Part shown: in pieces, positions 54,676-64,000 of the stretch
Numbering within the stretch: the stretch's first letter is position 1
Layout: every line of letters starts with the position of its first letter
DNA from: Acinetobacter guillouiae CIP 63.46
GTDB lineage: Bacteria; Pseudomonadota; Gammaproteobacteria; Pseudomonadales; Moraxellaceae
Direction: 5' to 3'
Assembly (NCBI RefSeq): GCF_000368145.1
Contig: NZ_KB849283.1
Coordinates: 1,390,324 to 1,454,323 of the forward strand
Length of the DNA stretch: 64,000 nucleotides
Program-made: the position numbers and the translations under genes
The notes under the pieces: generated by a model
Told to the model about the DNA's origin: nothing
Databases searched by the model: none
What the model saw: the letters and a program-made list of their open reading frames with translations, nothing else

Positions 54676-57096
54676 TCAAAAGGTTAGTAATTGTGGATCA
54701 AACAAATCTTTGATCAGATCAGATTGCAATACATGTATATCTTGCGCTGATAGATTTTCGGCTTTATTGAAAGCGACCAATTCAGTATTTTTAGCATCAT
54801 CGACAACGGTTGTAGCACTTTGATCAATTGTTCGAGCAAGCACATCATCAATCTGATTTGTAGTTAAATCATTAACTGAAGTCTTTGCCAACAATTCATC
54901 GACTGAAATAGCCGTGCTGTCATAAGAATTGGTATTGGCTACCTTGATATCGTCAACTTTGGTATTCTCAAGCGCATCTTGCAGTACAGTGGCTATGCTT
55001 GTACTGAGAATAGCTGAACTGCCAGCTATAGCGGTATGATCTAAATCTGAAACATTTGAATGGAGCTGCGAGAATTGATTTTCTATTGGTGTCGATTGAT
55101 CGAATACTTGAGCGCTACTTTCTGGCTCAGAATGTAAAACACCTGATCCAATCGCATCAGCACTTTTAGCTGAGTCAATATTTGAATCAGCTAAATCAGC
55201 ATGAAAAGCCAAGGCTTCATCAAAAACTGCCATTTTTGCGGCGATTTCGACTACAGTAAATGTTCGCGCATCACTCACTAAACTGGTATTCCCTGCTTTA
55301 TCCGTTTGTACAGTGGTAATACTGTGACTCCCCAGAGTTAAATCATAAGCAAAACTATATGACCATTTACTATCTGCACCGACTGTGACCGTTCCAATCG
55401 CCTGATTATTGTCATAAATAATCAAAGTTGCCCCAGCTTCTCCGGTTCCTGAAATCACAGGACGCTTGTCATCTGTGGTCCCATTTGCAGCAACAGAACC
55501 TACAGTTGCCCCCACATCATCAACCACATCTGTGATTTTCGGACTAGCAGGCGCGGTTACATCTTTGGTACCTGTTACAGAGCTAAGCGCTGACTGATTT
55601 CCAGCTGCATCTGTTGCATATACACTGCCGACTTTTGCTTCAGTCAATGCTGTTGAAAGCGTGACAGAATAATTTCCGTTTGCATCCGTTGTTGCTGTGC
55701 CTAATAATTTATTTGCACTGTCATAGACTGAAATTTTAGAGTTTGCTTCAGCGGTACCCGTGATCACAGTGCCTTCAGCATTTAAATTGGCCACGGGTTT
55801 ATCTGGTGCTAAAACATCTTGTCCTGCTTTAATTTCTACAGCACTCGACTTATTTCCTGCAGCATCTTCAATAATAATTTTGCCAGTCTTGCTTGCATCT
55901 AAAGCAGGAGAAATAGTGATATTGAATTTACCATTGGCGTCTACAGTACCCGTTGCAATCACCGCACCTGTTGAGTCTTGAATAATCACTTTAGCATTTG
56001 CTTCTGCTGTTCCGTGTATTGAGGTCCCCTCTTTAGACACCTCAAACTTGGGTTGATCAGGTGCAATGGTATCTTTACCGACTTCAATATTATGTTTTTC
56101 TGATTTATTTCCAGACGCATCAATCGCTTCGACTGTACCGATTTGGCCTGTAGTTAAAGCAGGAGAAATGGCAACAGAAAATTGTCCCTGCGCATTGGCT
56201 TTTGCAGTACCAATCAGTTGACCTGCTGGGTCATATACATTAATTGTGGCATTCGCTTCTGCTTTACCAGTAACAATATTTCCTTGCTCATTTAACTGCC
56301 CTTGAGGCTCATTGGGTGCAATGGTATCTTTCGTGCCAACAACCGAGGTATAGGTTGAGGCATTTCCAGCTTTGTCTTTTGCATTGATATAATAAGTATT
56401 GTTGTTTAGCAAAGCCTCTGGCAATGTCAAAGAATAATTTCCATCTTTATCGACCACGGCTGTAGCAATCACTTTCTGATTTTTATCAATCACATAAATA
56501 GTCGCACCCGCTTCAGCGGTACCTTTAATTTCAGTCCCCTCTGCATTCAAAGTTGCCGTCGGCGTTTTCGGTGCAATAATGTCGGTAATACCCTTTGATT
56601 GATTACTGCCCCCATCATCAATCAATGCCAAACCTAAACCAATTGCAGAAACAAGACCAACGCCTGCTTTCACTGCACTTGAAGAAAATAGATTTGAAAA
56701 TGAAAACTCAGGGGTTGAATCTTCGTAGGCAGAGACTTGTTGAACAGCCGCAGTATTGGCGCCTTCATAGAGTAAAGTGTCGAGTTTTTGCAAACCGCTA
56801 TAGTCTGTAAATTTTCCATTGGCATCAAAGTGAGCAAGTGAGAAACTTCCATCTGCTTTGGGGAATGTTAAAGAATGCGTTGTGGTTGAATTGGCTTGAA
56901 AAAAACCCTCTAAAACAATTTGCTCACCATTGTTTAAACTAATAATCAGCTTATCGCCTAATCGCTCTAGTGTTTTCACATCTTGTTGTGTGACACCAAT
57001 TTGAATAATAGCGGGCTGATCTAAACTGACCGTTTTTGCTTGAGAATCCTGTAGTAATATTTTGTCTTGTTTTGCAGCGACGACTATTCTTGTCAT
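54676..57096 (-). CDS. BapA-prefix surface protein with Ig-like repeats
   Basis: 806-aa protein. Residues 1-135 match the BapA-type prefix domain (MTRIVVAAKQDKILLQDSQA, ISLNNGEQIVLEGFF), followed by a hydrophobic turn (AGVGLVSAIGLGLALIDDGG) usual after this prefix. Then come four Ig-like (Big) repeats of about 85 residues, each starting APxxP, with GTAEANAxIxVYD, GNYSVTLSxAL and DAAGN motifs, and a fifth related repeat (about 510-620, KRPVISGTGEAGATLIIYDN). The last 180 residues are Asp/Ser/Ala-rich with no recognised domain. Known BapA proteins run to thousands of residues and end in type I secretion repeats; this one is short, lacks RTX repeats and has no adjacent type I exporter. It may be a reduced or truncated biofilm adhesin. 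Confidence 0.78.
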   Translation of the reverse strand: MTRIVVAAKQDKILLQDSQAKTVSLDQPAIIQIGVTQQDVKTLERLGDKLIISLNNGEQIVLEGFFQANSTTTHSLTFPKADGSFSLAHFDANGKFTDYSGLQKLDTLLYEGANTAAVQQVSAYEDSTPEFSFSNLFSSSAVKAGVGLVSAIGLGLALIDDGGSNQSKGITDIIAPKTPTATLNAEGTEIKGTAEAGATIYVIDKNQKVIATAVVDKDGNYSLTLPEALLNNNTYYINAKDKAGNASTYTSVVGTKDTIAPNEPQGQLNEQGNIVTGKAEANATINVYDPAGQLIGTAKANAQGQFSVAISPALTTGQIGTVEAIDASGNKSEKHNIEVGKDTIAPDQPKFEVSKEGTSIHGTAEANAKVIIQDSTGAVIATGTVDANGKFNITISPALDASKTGKIIIEDAAGNKSSAVEIKAGQDVLAPDKPVANLNAEGTVITGTAEANSKISVYDSANKLLGTATTDANGNYSVTLSTALTEAKVGSVYATDAAGNQSALSSVTGTKDVTAPASPKITDVVDDVGATVGSVAANGTTDDKRPVISGTGEAGATLIIYDNNQAIGTVTVGADSKWSYSFAYDLTLGSHSITTVQTDKAGNTSLVSDARTFTVVEIAAKMAVFDEALAFHADLADSNIDSAKSADAIGSGVLHSEPESSAQVFDQSTPIENQFSQLHSNVSDLDHTAIAGSSAILSTSIATVLQDALENTKVDDIKVANTNSYDSTAISVDELLAKTSVNDLTTNQIDDVLARTIDQSATTVVDDAKNTELVAFNKAENLSAQDIHVLQSDLIKDLFDPQLLTF

Positions 57097-57296
57097 TTAT
57101 ACCTTCTATTGATTTAAAGTGTATTTTTTGAAAATTATACAGAAGGTATTTATATATACAAACGACTTAAAGTGATTTCTGAATTATTTATAAAAATATA
57201 AAATTCAGATACTTAAAAATAAGTAAGATAGCGCACAAAATCTTATTTAAACAATAAATATCCAGCATTCTTGTTGTTCACATATAACTTCACTCT

Positions 57297-57695
57297 TTAA
57301 CAAAGCGCTTGAGCAAATTGTGGGGCATCATCCAAAATTTCAAACCAAGCAGCTTTGTTATTAGTAAACGCATGTGAAACAATCTTGCCTTGAACAGGCT
57401 CATTTACAATGCCTACACGTAATCTCACGACATCAGGTAGGTCTAAACGCGCACTAAATAATGGGGATGCACATCTTTTACAGAATGTTCGCTTTTTATT
57501 TTCAGTGGCATAATATTCTTGAAACAAAGCCTGTCCTTGAACAATCTCTAAATCTTTAGTCTGGATAGGAGCAATCGCCACAAATGCTGAACCTTGGGCT
57601 TTTTGACATTGCTGACAATGACAGACAAATATTTGAGGAATTTCACTATGAATTCTCAGTTGAATAGCACCACAAAGGCATGAAGCTGTATACAT
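57297..57695 (-). CDS. GFA-family zinc protein
   Basis: 132-aa protein of the glutathione-dependent formaldehyde-activating (GFA/CENP-V) family. Zinc-binding Cys motifs are ASCLCGAIQLRI, VCHCQQCQKAQGSAF and FCKRCASPLFS. Most family members have no proven formaldehyde activity, so the function is open. ATG at 57695. Apparently monocistronic, leftward. Confidence 0.88.
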   Translation of the reverse strand: MYTASCLCGAIQLRIHSEIPQIFVCHCQQCQKAQGSAFVAIAPIQTKDLEIVQGQALFQEYYATENKKRTFCKRCASPLFSARLDLPDVVRLRVGIVNEPVQGKIVSHAFTNNKAAWFEILDDAPQFAQALC

Positions 57696-57754
57696 TTTTA
57701 TTCCTCTATATTGTGAGTAAACTCATTTTATCGATCAATTGTAACGCTTATAAC

Positions 57755-58279
57755 TTATAAATAATCAAATGGATAACGTGAAAAAAGTTCAGGATGGATA
57801 CGATTCACGGTATCTTGAAATTGCTCCAACTCCACCTTAGATAATGGATTTTTATCCAAGTGTTGTTCCAGCGCTTGCAGAAGTAAAGCAAATTGTAAAA
57901 ATTGAAAAAAGTTGATTTGCATCGACTGAAACTGATCGCGTTTTAAATTCTCATCTAAGTCCATACCTAAATCATGATCATAGAATAAAATATCAAAACT
58001 ATTCCGATCTAAAAACCATTCATCACCTTGACCTGTACGACCAATTTTCCATAGTTGTTGGGATAAATTTTCCACATGCTCTGCGAAATACTGGTTTTCC
58101 TTTATCGTAGTTTCATAGCCAAATAAATCAATATCAGGGGTAATTTCAGTATCGCTACACTGTCCTAAAAATTCGAGATAATAAGGATCTTGAAGAAAAG
58201 TCACAGTACTTTGAATGGGTTGAGTTCGCGGATTAAAGAGCTTAAGTATCTGTTTAAAATTGGTTTGCAGTTCAAACAT
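57755..58279 (-). CDS. Hypothetical SUKH-like protein
   Basis: 174-aa soluble protein that I can place only tentatively. The segment WKIGRTGQGDEWFLDRNSFD followed by ILFYDHD resembles the SUKH/SMI1-KNR4 core (GTGEGDxxFLD...VxFYDHD). SUKH proteins are often immunity partners of toxins, but no toxin gene is adjacent and the match is by eye. No signal peptide. Next to an acyltransferase gene (43 nt upstream) in the same direction, so possibly cotranscribed. Confidence 0.55.
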   Translation of the reverse strand: MFELQTNFKQILKLFNPRTQPIQSTVTFLQDPYYLEFLGQCSDTEITPDIDLFGYETTIKENQYFAEHVENLSQQLWKIGRTGQGDEWFLDRNSFDILFYDHDLGMDLDENLKRDQFQSMQINFFQFLQFALLLQALEQHLDKNPLSKVELEQFQDTVNRIHPELFSRYPFDYL

Positions 58280-58322
58280 TATACGATCTCAAAGGTTGTT
58301 TTTTTGTTCTAAGGTTTTTGTT

Positions 58323-59105
58323 CTAGGTTTTTTGTTCCAAGTCATGTGTTCGATAGGACTTTAACGCCTCAATTTCAGTATAAATGCTCGCTTGTAATTG
58401 ATCACGAAATACAATCATATCGTCCATGTTTTCTATCTGGTCAATAGATAACCGTGGCATAAATTTAAAATAAAAAGGGATTCGCTTTGGAATAATATGC
58501 TTCGGAATCGAAGGAATAACTTCACCTTGTCTAAGCAATGAACCTATTTTGGGATTTGATAATATTTTATTAAACCACTTTTGTTTAAGCAGCACGTTTA
58601 CATCAAAAGCTAAATCAAAAACTTCATCACCACCTAAAGCCACAAAAGGAGCAATTTCATAACCAAATTCCTGAGCCAACTTTAAGAAACCAAAGCGTTG
58701 CTTCCAGATCAGTTGATAGGCTTCACCTTTACGTTTAATGACTTCTCGACCGCCGCCTGGAAAAACCAGAATCGAATAACCTTGTCGCATCGCTTCTTTG
58801 GCATATTCTTGTACACCATCAACCCCACCGACACGTTTAACCACTTCTTTCCAAATCGGAATATGAAAATGCATATGATCAGCTAAACTGACCACTGCGA
58901 TTTTATGTTCTGTAAATAAATAATCAATCAGAATCGGAGAATCTAAAACACCATAGATGGTGTGATTACCGACATACATGGCTGGTTTATTCGGCACTAA
59001 ATTTTCAGTACCTAAAAATGTTGGACGAAAGTAAAAGCGCTGTAAGCTGCTTATTAATCGAATCAATTTAGCGTTGTGTCGTATTTTCAAGGTTTTTTCA
59101 GTCAT
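58323..59105 (-). CDS. Lysophospholipid/glycerol acyltransferase-family protein
   Basis: 260-aa membrane-associated acyltransferase of the PlsC/DAGAT-like superfamily. The catalytic His region is VGNHTIYGVLDSPILIDYLF, with His and Asp seven residues apart (HxxxxxxD) rather than the usual HxxxxD. The second motif VFPGGGREVIKRKGEAYQLI and the following FGFLKLAQEFGYEIAPFVAL are typical of the DAGAT-like group. A role in storage lipid or phospholipid synthesis is likely; the substrate is unknown. ATG at 59105. A G10 run lies 115 bp upstream. Confidence 0.8.
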   Translation of the reverse strand: MTEKTLKIRHNAKLIRLISSLQRFYFRPTFLGTENLVPNKPAMYVGNHTIYGVLDSPILIDYLFTEHKIAVVSLADHMHFHIPIWKEVVKRVGGVDGVQEYAKEAMRQGYSILVFPGGGREVIKRKGEAYQLIWKQRFGFLKLAQEFGYEIAPFVALGGDEVFDLAFDVNVLLKQKWFNKILSNPKIGSLLRQGEVIPSIPKHIIPKRIPFYFKFMPRLSIDQIENMDDMIVFRDQLQASIYTEIEALKSYRTHDLEQKT

Positions 59106-59218
59106 GCTGTATCTCTACAAATACTTTTCAACATTATTTGATCTTGGCCTTAAGCGTATGACTCCTCTTTTTTCAGGGAAGAGCTTTACACAAATAAAAT
59201 AACTTAAATCCTCGACAA

Positions 59219-59280
59219 TCCCCCCCCCCTTTTTTTCAACGTAGCTGAACTGCGCTTTTCGCGGCACAAGGAGGGAGATT
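59219..59280. repeat. C10T7 tract within a C-rich/AGGAGGGAG element
   Basis: A run of ten C (59220-59229) and seven T (59230-59236), then about 40 nt, then AAGGAGGGAGATT; the ends are imperfect inverted repeats like the element at 43560-43616. Homopolymers this long are slippage-prone. On the minus strand the G10 tract lies 115 bp upstream of the acyltransferase start. Confidence 0.55.
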
Positions 59281-59295
59281 TTATAAAATTATGAT

Positions 59296-60411
59296 TTAAG
59301 CAACATGCTTTTGCACAAGGATTGAACCCACAGAATAACCTGCACCAAATGAACACAGCACACCATATTCGCCATCATTCACCTGATCCGCACTACGATG
59401 TAATGCAATGATCACACCTGCTGAAGACGTATTGGCAAACTCATCTAAAATGATTGGTACCAAATCAGGATCCGCTTCTGCAACTTCTTTGCCGACAATG
59501 AGTTTTAAAATTAATTCATTCATATTGGCATTGGCTTGATGCAACCAAAAACGTTTTACGTTTTCAGGTTGAATACTGTTCTTTTCCAATTGCGTAGAAA
59601 TAATTTTCGCAACCAATGGACACACTTCTTTAAATACTTTGCGGCCATCTTGACGGAATTGCTTATCATCACGAGAAGTTAATTCTGAACCATTTAAGAA
59701 ACCAAAATTATTTCGGATGTTATTGGAGAATTGGGTAAACAAATGGGTATCTACGATTTCAAACCCTGTTTTGCTGTCCGTTTCTTCAATAATTGAAGCT
59801 GTTGCAACATCACCAAAAATAAAGTGACAGTCACGTGAACGATAGTCAGTATGACCCGAGGTAATTTCTACATTAACCAATAGCACACGACGTGCACCCG
59901 TTTTTACAGCATCGTAGGCTTGTTTTAAACCAAATGTAGCAGCTGAACACGCCACATTCATGTCATAGGCATAGCCCTGAATACCCAATGCCGTTTGAAT
60001 TTCAATTGCAACAGCAGGATAAGCACGTTGTAAGTTTGAACAAGCCAAAATCACCACATCAATGTCTTCTGCAGTTACGCCTGCATTTTCCATCGCTTGT
60101 TTTGCTGCAATTACGCCCCACTCTGCTTGGATTGAAAGCTCTTCATCTGAACGTTCTTCTAAACGGGGACGTAAGCGATTAATGTCTAGGACACCTGATT
60201 TTTCAATGACATAACGACGCTTTACGCCTGATGCTTTTTCAATAAATTCTGCGCTTGAACCACGACGGGCAACAACTTCACCCGCTTCAATTTTTTCAGC
60301 ATTTTCACTGTTAAATTGTTCCACATAAGCATTTAAACAATCCACCAATTCTTCATTGGTAATCACTTCTTCAGGATGGTACAAACCTGTACCTGTAATA
60401 CGGATGCCCAT
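59296..60411 (-). CDS. Beta-ketoacyl-ACP synthase III-like (FabH family)
   Basis: 371-aa thiolase-fold condensing enzyme. The catalytic triad is visible: Cys155 in [15 protein letters not shown], His in [14 protein letters not shown] and Asn in [11 protein letters not shown]. Compared with E. coli FabH (317 aa, Cys112) there is an extra segment of about 40 residues before residue 90, so this is a FabH variant that may use longer or unusual primers. Start ATG 60411 with AAAGGAG upstream; the longer frame starts at GTG 60435. It follows hrpA by 47 nt. Confidence 0.88.
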   Translation of the reverse strand: MGIRITGTGLYHPEEVITNEELVDCLNAYVEQFNSENAEKIEAGEVVARRGSSAEFIEKASGVKRRYVIEKSGVLDINRLRPRLEERSDEELSIQAEWGVIAAKQAMENAGVTAEDIDVVILACSNLQRAYPAVAIEIQTALGIQGYAYDMNVACSAATFGLKQAYDAVKTGARRVLLVNVEITSGHTDYRSRDCHFIFGDVATASIIEETDSKTGFEIVDTHLFTQFSNNIRNNFGFLNGSELTSRDDKQFRQDGRKVFKEVCPLVAKIISTQLEKNSIQPENVKRFWLHQANANMNELILKLIVGKEVAEADPDLVPIILDEFANTSSAGVIIALHRSADQVNDGEYGVLCSFGAGYSVGSILVQKHVA

Positions 60412-60458
60412 GTAAAACTCCTTTTTTAAATTCACAAATATTTCAAATTATTTCTATT

Positions 60459-63400
60459 CTAACCGATTCCAAGCTTTTCCCATACTTTTTGTATTCTGGT
60501 TGACGAAATCGGCATCTTGGTTTTCATTGGTTGAGAAAATAATGAAATACGTAGTTCCTCAACCATGAAGTAGACTTCTTTAACACGAACATCCGACTTA
60601 AACTTAAACAGTTTATCCATCCAAGGATCTACTTCTTTAATTGCAGCATCATCACGATTTAGATTATTCGGCAATCGATCTAAACGCAATAACAATGCTT
60701 TTAAATAACGTGGATATTCCTGCCAAATATCGGAAGATTTTGAATAAACAAAATTGGATAAGTTCATTAAATCCAGTTGATCTTCAATATCATTCATATT
60801 TTTAGCAAATACATCTTGATCCAACATCAGCAATTGCTGACGTATTTCCTGCCATTGAATATAAATTTCACTGATCAGCTTTAATGCTTCCTGACCATGA
60901 CTTAAAAATGACTTTTTCACATCAGCCATGACTATCGCAAATTCTTCAGCATTAATGGGTAAATCTTGAATTGCCATTTGTAATGTTGCGTACACCAACA
61001 TTTGCTCAAGTTGTGCTTTATCACCCAAAGGTGAATATGCCAATGCCAGTGGCTTGGAAATTTGCTTTTTCAATTGACGGATCAAATCCCCCAATTGCAT
61101 ATGAATCAAACGAATTACGCCTTCACGATGCTGCTTAATCGCTTCACTTTGATCATTAAAAGTCTGAATCACAATACCAGAGTCATCTTTCAACTCTAAC
61201 TTAGCAAAGTCTTTGCTTGGGACCAGTGCCTGATATTGTTTAACCACAACCCCGGTTACTTTCTGAGAGGCCTCAAATACAAAGCTTTCAGGGAAAGTAG
61301 TAAACTCACCTTTTAACTGTTTGACCGGACTGTGTGTTTCAGTACGACAACGTGCTTTAAGTTCGGCAAGATCACGACCTTTTTCAATCACGCGGCCTTT
61401 TTCATCAATTACTTTGATAAATGGAATTAAGTACTGATCAATACGTTCAAAAGAAAAATCTTTACTGGTAATTTGTTCACCACGTAATTGAAATGCCAAA
61501 AACTCAAAAATATGCTGATGCAAATGTTGCGCATCGACTGCTTTGATCAATTTATTGGCTGTATCTGGGATCGGCACCAAATTACGACGTTTATCTTTTG
61601 GTAAGGCTTTTAATAACGCTTCGATTAAATCCAAACGCCAGCCCGGAATCCCCCAAGACCAAATATTTTCATCAACTTGCGCTAAGGCTTGTACCGGAAT
61701 TTTTACTGTTGCGCCATCTTCATCATGACTTGGATCAAAACGATAGCTGGCAGCTAAACGTAATTGTCCATTATGTAAATAATCTGGAAATTGTTGCGTG
61801 GTCGGACGGTCATTCATCCATAAATCATCATCATCAACAAACAGATAACGAGGATTCTGCGGTTCTACTGTTGCTCGCCAATCTTCAAAACTACGACGAC
61901 TGGCAATTTCAGTAGGCACTTTTGCGGCATAAAACTGATAAATGGTTTCTTCATCGACAACCAAATCACGACGACGCAGTTTGTCTTCCACACGCTCGAC
62001 TTCTTCAAGCTTTAATAGGTTGTGTTTTAAGAATGGTGGCGTTGTTCCCAAGTTTCCTGTGGTTAGTGCATCTCTTAAGAAAATTTCATGCGCAGCCAAC
62101 TGATCCACTTTTTCATAATTGGTGGCGCGTTTCGGTTCAATGATCAGCCCAAATAATGAAATCTGATCATAAGCATTGACCACACCCGGTTTTTTCGCCC
62201 AATGTGGCTCAAAATAATGATGTTTTAATAAGTTAGGCGCAGCTAAAAGAATCCACTCAGGCTCAATTTTTGCCAGTGTACGTAAATACACCTGTGAGGT
62301 TTCGACCATTTCAAATGCCATTACCCATGGGGTATTGGTTTTATGTAAGGTCGATGCAGGAAAAATTCGGGCTTTTTGCTGACGAACTGCCATGAAAATA
62401 TTACGTTCGTCAGTTTTATTGGCAATAAAGGACAATAATCCTGTCAATAAAGCACGATGTAAATTTTCATAACTGGCTGTCTTTTCATTGAATGAAAGTT
62501 TTAAGCCCTGTGCTAAATCCAGTAATTGTTCATGAGTTTTCTTCCACTCACGTAAACGTAACCAGCTAAGAAAATGCTGTTTAGCAAAATTACGTCTTTT
62601 GCTTTCACTCAAAGTTTCACGATTTTCAGTCAGTGTATTCCACAGTTTAATATAAAATAGAAAATCTGAATCCGCTTCTTTAAATAATGCATGTTTTTGA
62701 TCCGCCTGCATTTGCTTATCAGCAGGACGCTCGCGTGGATCTTGTACTGCAAGCGCCGCAACAATAATCAAAACTTCATTCAGCACCCCAAAATGAGCAC
62801 CACCGAGAATCATCCGTGCAAGGCGTGGGTCTATTGGCATTTTTGCCATTTGTAGACCGATTTTGGTTAAACTGTTGTTTTGAAGTTCGGCTTTTTTAGT
62901 AGCAGTTTGAGCAAGTTTTTTTGCTTTAGCACCATCTACTACTCCCTGTTGGGAAACCTCACTTTCACTTTGTGCAACCGCTTGAGGAAGATTATTTGAA
63001 TTTTGCACTTCATGGATAGCACCTAATTCAATCAGCAACTTACGCCCATCATTGACCAAACGATGGTCTGGCGGCTCAATAAAATCAAAATCTTCTACAG
63101 CACCTAAACCCAGACTTTGCATCTGTAAAATAACTGATGCTAAATTGGTCCGTTTAATTTCGGGTTCAGTAAAATCTGGACGACTTTGAAAATCATCTTC
63201 ACTGTATAAGCGAATGCAAACACCTGGTGCAATACGACCACATCGTCCTTTACGCTGGTTTGCAGCAGCTTGAGAAATCGCTTCAATTGGTAAACGCTGT
63301 ACCCGTGAACGATAGTTATAGCGAGAAATACGCGCAAAGCCACTGTCGATCACATAACGAATATTCGGTACAGTCAATGCTGTTTCAGCAACGTTGGTCG

Positions 63401-64000
63401 CGATGATAATACGTCGCCCACCACCAGAAGGATTAAAGATTTTCTGCTGCTCTGCCAAAGCTAAACGTGCATATAAAGGTAAAATTTGCGTATGTTTAGG
63501 ACCAAATTTTTGTAAGGTCTCTTGTAGTTCTCGAATTTCTTGTTCAGTGCTTGAAAAAATAAGAATATCCGCATGTTCAGGATGCCCCTTAGATTCAGCA
63601 TCCTTAAAACATTCTTCTACAGCTTGTACCACCGCACGTGGTAAATTTTCTTCAAAATCATCAAAGTCATCATCATCACTGCCGCCGATCGTCATCTCAG
63701 AAATCGGACGATAACGCAGTTCTACTGGAAAGCTACGTCCTTCCACTTCAAAAATCGGTGCGCCATTAAAATATTCGCTAAAGCGATTCACATCTAATGT
63801 CGCTGAAGTAATAATGATTTTTAAATCAGGGCGCTTTTTTACCAGTTGCTTCAGGTAGCCCATGATGAAATCAATGTTTAATGAACGCTCATGCGCTTCA
63901 TCAATAATAATCGTGTCATATTTATTTAAATAACGATCATTAGAAAGTTCAGCAAGAAGGATACCGTCCGTCATTAACCGAACGATTGAATCATTTGATC
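60459..64000 (-). CDS. hrpA: ATP-dependent RNA helicase HrpA (5' end beyond the window)
   Basis: DEAH-box helicase implicated in rescue of stalled or collided ribosomes. The reading frame is open to the right edge (upstream residues read ...SNDSIVRL before MTDGILLAEL), so the true start is outside; about 1,180 codons are visible of roughly 1,300. Motifs: MTDGILLAE, DEAH box IIDEAHERSLN, ITSATLDVNRF, IATNVAETALTVPNIRYVID and QRKGRCGRIAPGVC (motif VI). The C-terminal part with oligonucleotide-binding and HrpA-specific domains is present to the end (KVWEKLGIG). No frameshift is seen. Confidence 0.96.
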   Translation of the reverse strand, partial: SNDSIVRLMTDGILLAELSNDRYLNKYDTIIIDEAHERSLNIDFIMGYLKQLVKKRPDLKIIITSATLDVNRFSEYFNGAPIFEVEGRSFPVELRYRPISEMTIGGSDDDDFDDFEENLPRAVVQAVEECFKDAESKGHPEHADILIFSSTEQEIRELQETLQKFGPKHTQILPLYARLALAEQQKIFNPSGGGRRIIIATNVAETALTVPNIRYVIDSGFARISRYNYRSRVQRLPIEAISQAAANQRKGRCGRIAPGVCIRLYSEDDFQSRPDFTEPEIKRTNLASVILQMQSLGLGAVEDFDFIEPPDHRLVNDGRKLLIELGAIHEVQNSNNLPQAVAQSESEVSQQGVVDGAKAKKLAQTATKKAELQNNSLTKIGLQMAKMPIDPRLARMILGGAHFGVLNEVLIIVAALAVQDPRERPADKQMQADQKHALFKEADSDFLFYIKLWNTLTENRETLSESKRRNFAKQHFLSWLRLREWKKTHEQLLDLAQGLKLSFNEKTASYENLHRALLTGLLSFIANKTDERNIFMAVRQQKARIFPASTLHKTNTPWVMAFEMVETSQVYLRTLAKIEPEWILLAAPNLLKHHYFEPHWAKKPGVVNAYDQISLFGLIIEPKRATNYEKVDQLAAHEIFLRDALTTGNLGTTPPFLKHNLLKLEEVERVEDKLRRRDLVVDEETIYQFYAAKVPTEIASRRSFEDWRATVEPQNPRYLFVDDDDLWMNDRPTTQQFPDYLHNGQLRLAASYRFDPSHDEDGATVKIPVQALAQVDENIWSWGIPGWRLDLIEALLKALPKDKRRNLVPIPDTANKLIKAVDAQHLHQHIFEFLAFQLRGEQITSKDFSFERIDQYLIPFIKVIDEKGRVIEKGRDLAELKARCRTETHSPVKQLKGEFTTFPESFVFEASQKVTGVVVKQYQALVPSKDFAKLELKDDSGIVIQTFNDQSEAIKQHREGVIRLIHMQLGDLIRQLKKQISKPLALAYSPLGDKAQLEQMLVYATLQMAIQDLPINAEEFAIVMADVKKSFLSHGQEALKLISEIYIQWQEIRQQLLMLDQDVFAKNMNDIEDQLDLMNLSNFVYSKSSDIWQEYPRYLKALLLRLDRLPNNLNRDDAAIKEVDPWMDKLFKFKSDVRVKEVYFMVEELRISLFSQPMKTKMPISSTRIQKVWEKLGIG

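Noticed and set aside
57755-58279. Toxin-immunity pair based on the SUKH-like protein
   Set aside because: A SUKH-like motif is visible, but no polymorphic toxin gene is adjacent and the TPS adhesin lacks a toxin tail, so an immunity role is not supported here.

Overview
The window looks like chromosomal DNA of an Acinetobacter-type gammaproteobacterium. It is AT-rich, and the gene content fits: Hda next to a PerM-type permease and purMN, a single LolC/E-like permease with LolD beside comEC, a complete hut cluster leading into gdhA, an HrpA helicase, and competence and c-di-GMP genes. The genus is an inference from gene order and protein style; no rRNA, tRNA or CRISPR array was seen. The window cuts hrpA at its right edge. 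Layout, left to right: (1) 1-4.7 kb, redox and stress genes: a LysR regulator divergent from an azoreductase, ahpF without ahpC, and a thioredoxin-fold protein whose CxxC is replaced. (2) 4.8-7.7 kb, a leftward three-gene cassette: a TelA-like coiled-coil protein, TelA, and a membrane protein. (3) 7.9-12.2 kb, two tandem secreted proteins with an N-terminal CSLREA motif and a C-terminal GlyGly-CTERM sorting tail. (4) 12.3-25.3 kb, core functions: hda, a PerM-like permease, purMN, a hydrolase, sppA, a lipid A type acyltransferase, comEC, lolD with a LolC/E/F-type permease, a PilZ protein and a LysE exporter. (5) 25.5-32.4 kb: an SDR plus a Baeyer-Villiger-type flavin monooxygenase with a divergent TetR regulator, a membrane diguanylate cyclase, a lipoprotein and an LprI-like protein. 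(6) 33.3-43.2 kb, histidine catabolism: hutC-hutD, then hutU-hutH-hutT-hutI-hutG-gdhA, taking histidine through urocanate and formiminoglutamate to glutamate and then 2-oxoglutarate. (7) 43.7-57.1 kb, a surface adhesin island, all leftward: a BapA-prefix protein with Ig-like repeats, then a two-partner secretion exoprotein of about 3,000 residues with 22 near-identical 77-residue repeats, then its TpsB transporter. (8) 57.3-64 kb: a GFA-family protein, a SUKH-like protein, an acyltransferase, a FabH-like synthase and hrpA. Points most worth a second look: the 22-unit array (46095-51176), with a stretch repeating exactly at 231 bp; the TelA/TelA-like/membrane cassette; two copies of a two-hairpin element flanking the LysR-azoreductase pair that may encode small RNAs; hairpins at all five junctions of the hut-gdhA operon, plus a perfect TTGTATATACAA palindrome upstream of hutC; and dispersed intergenic repeats, including one at 32.8 kb built of three successive perfect hairpins with an inverted partial copy at 43.4 kb. 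Starts were often moved inward from the longest open frame, because many long frames begin at TTG or GTG while an ATG with a better ribosome binding site lies a few codons inside.
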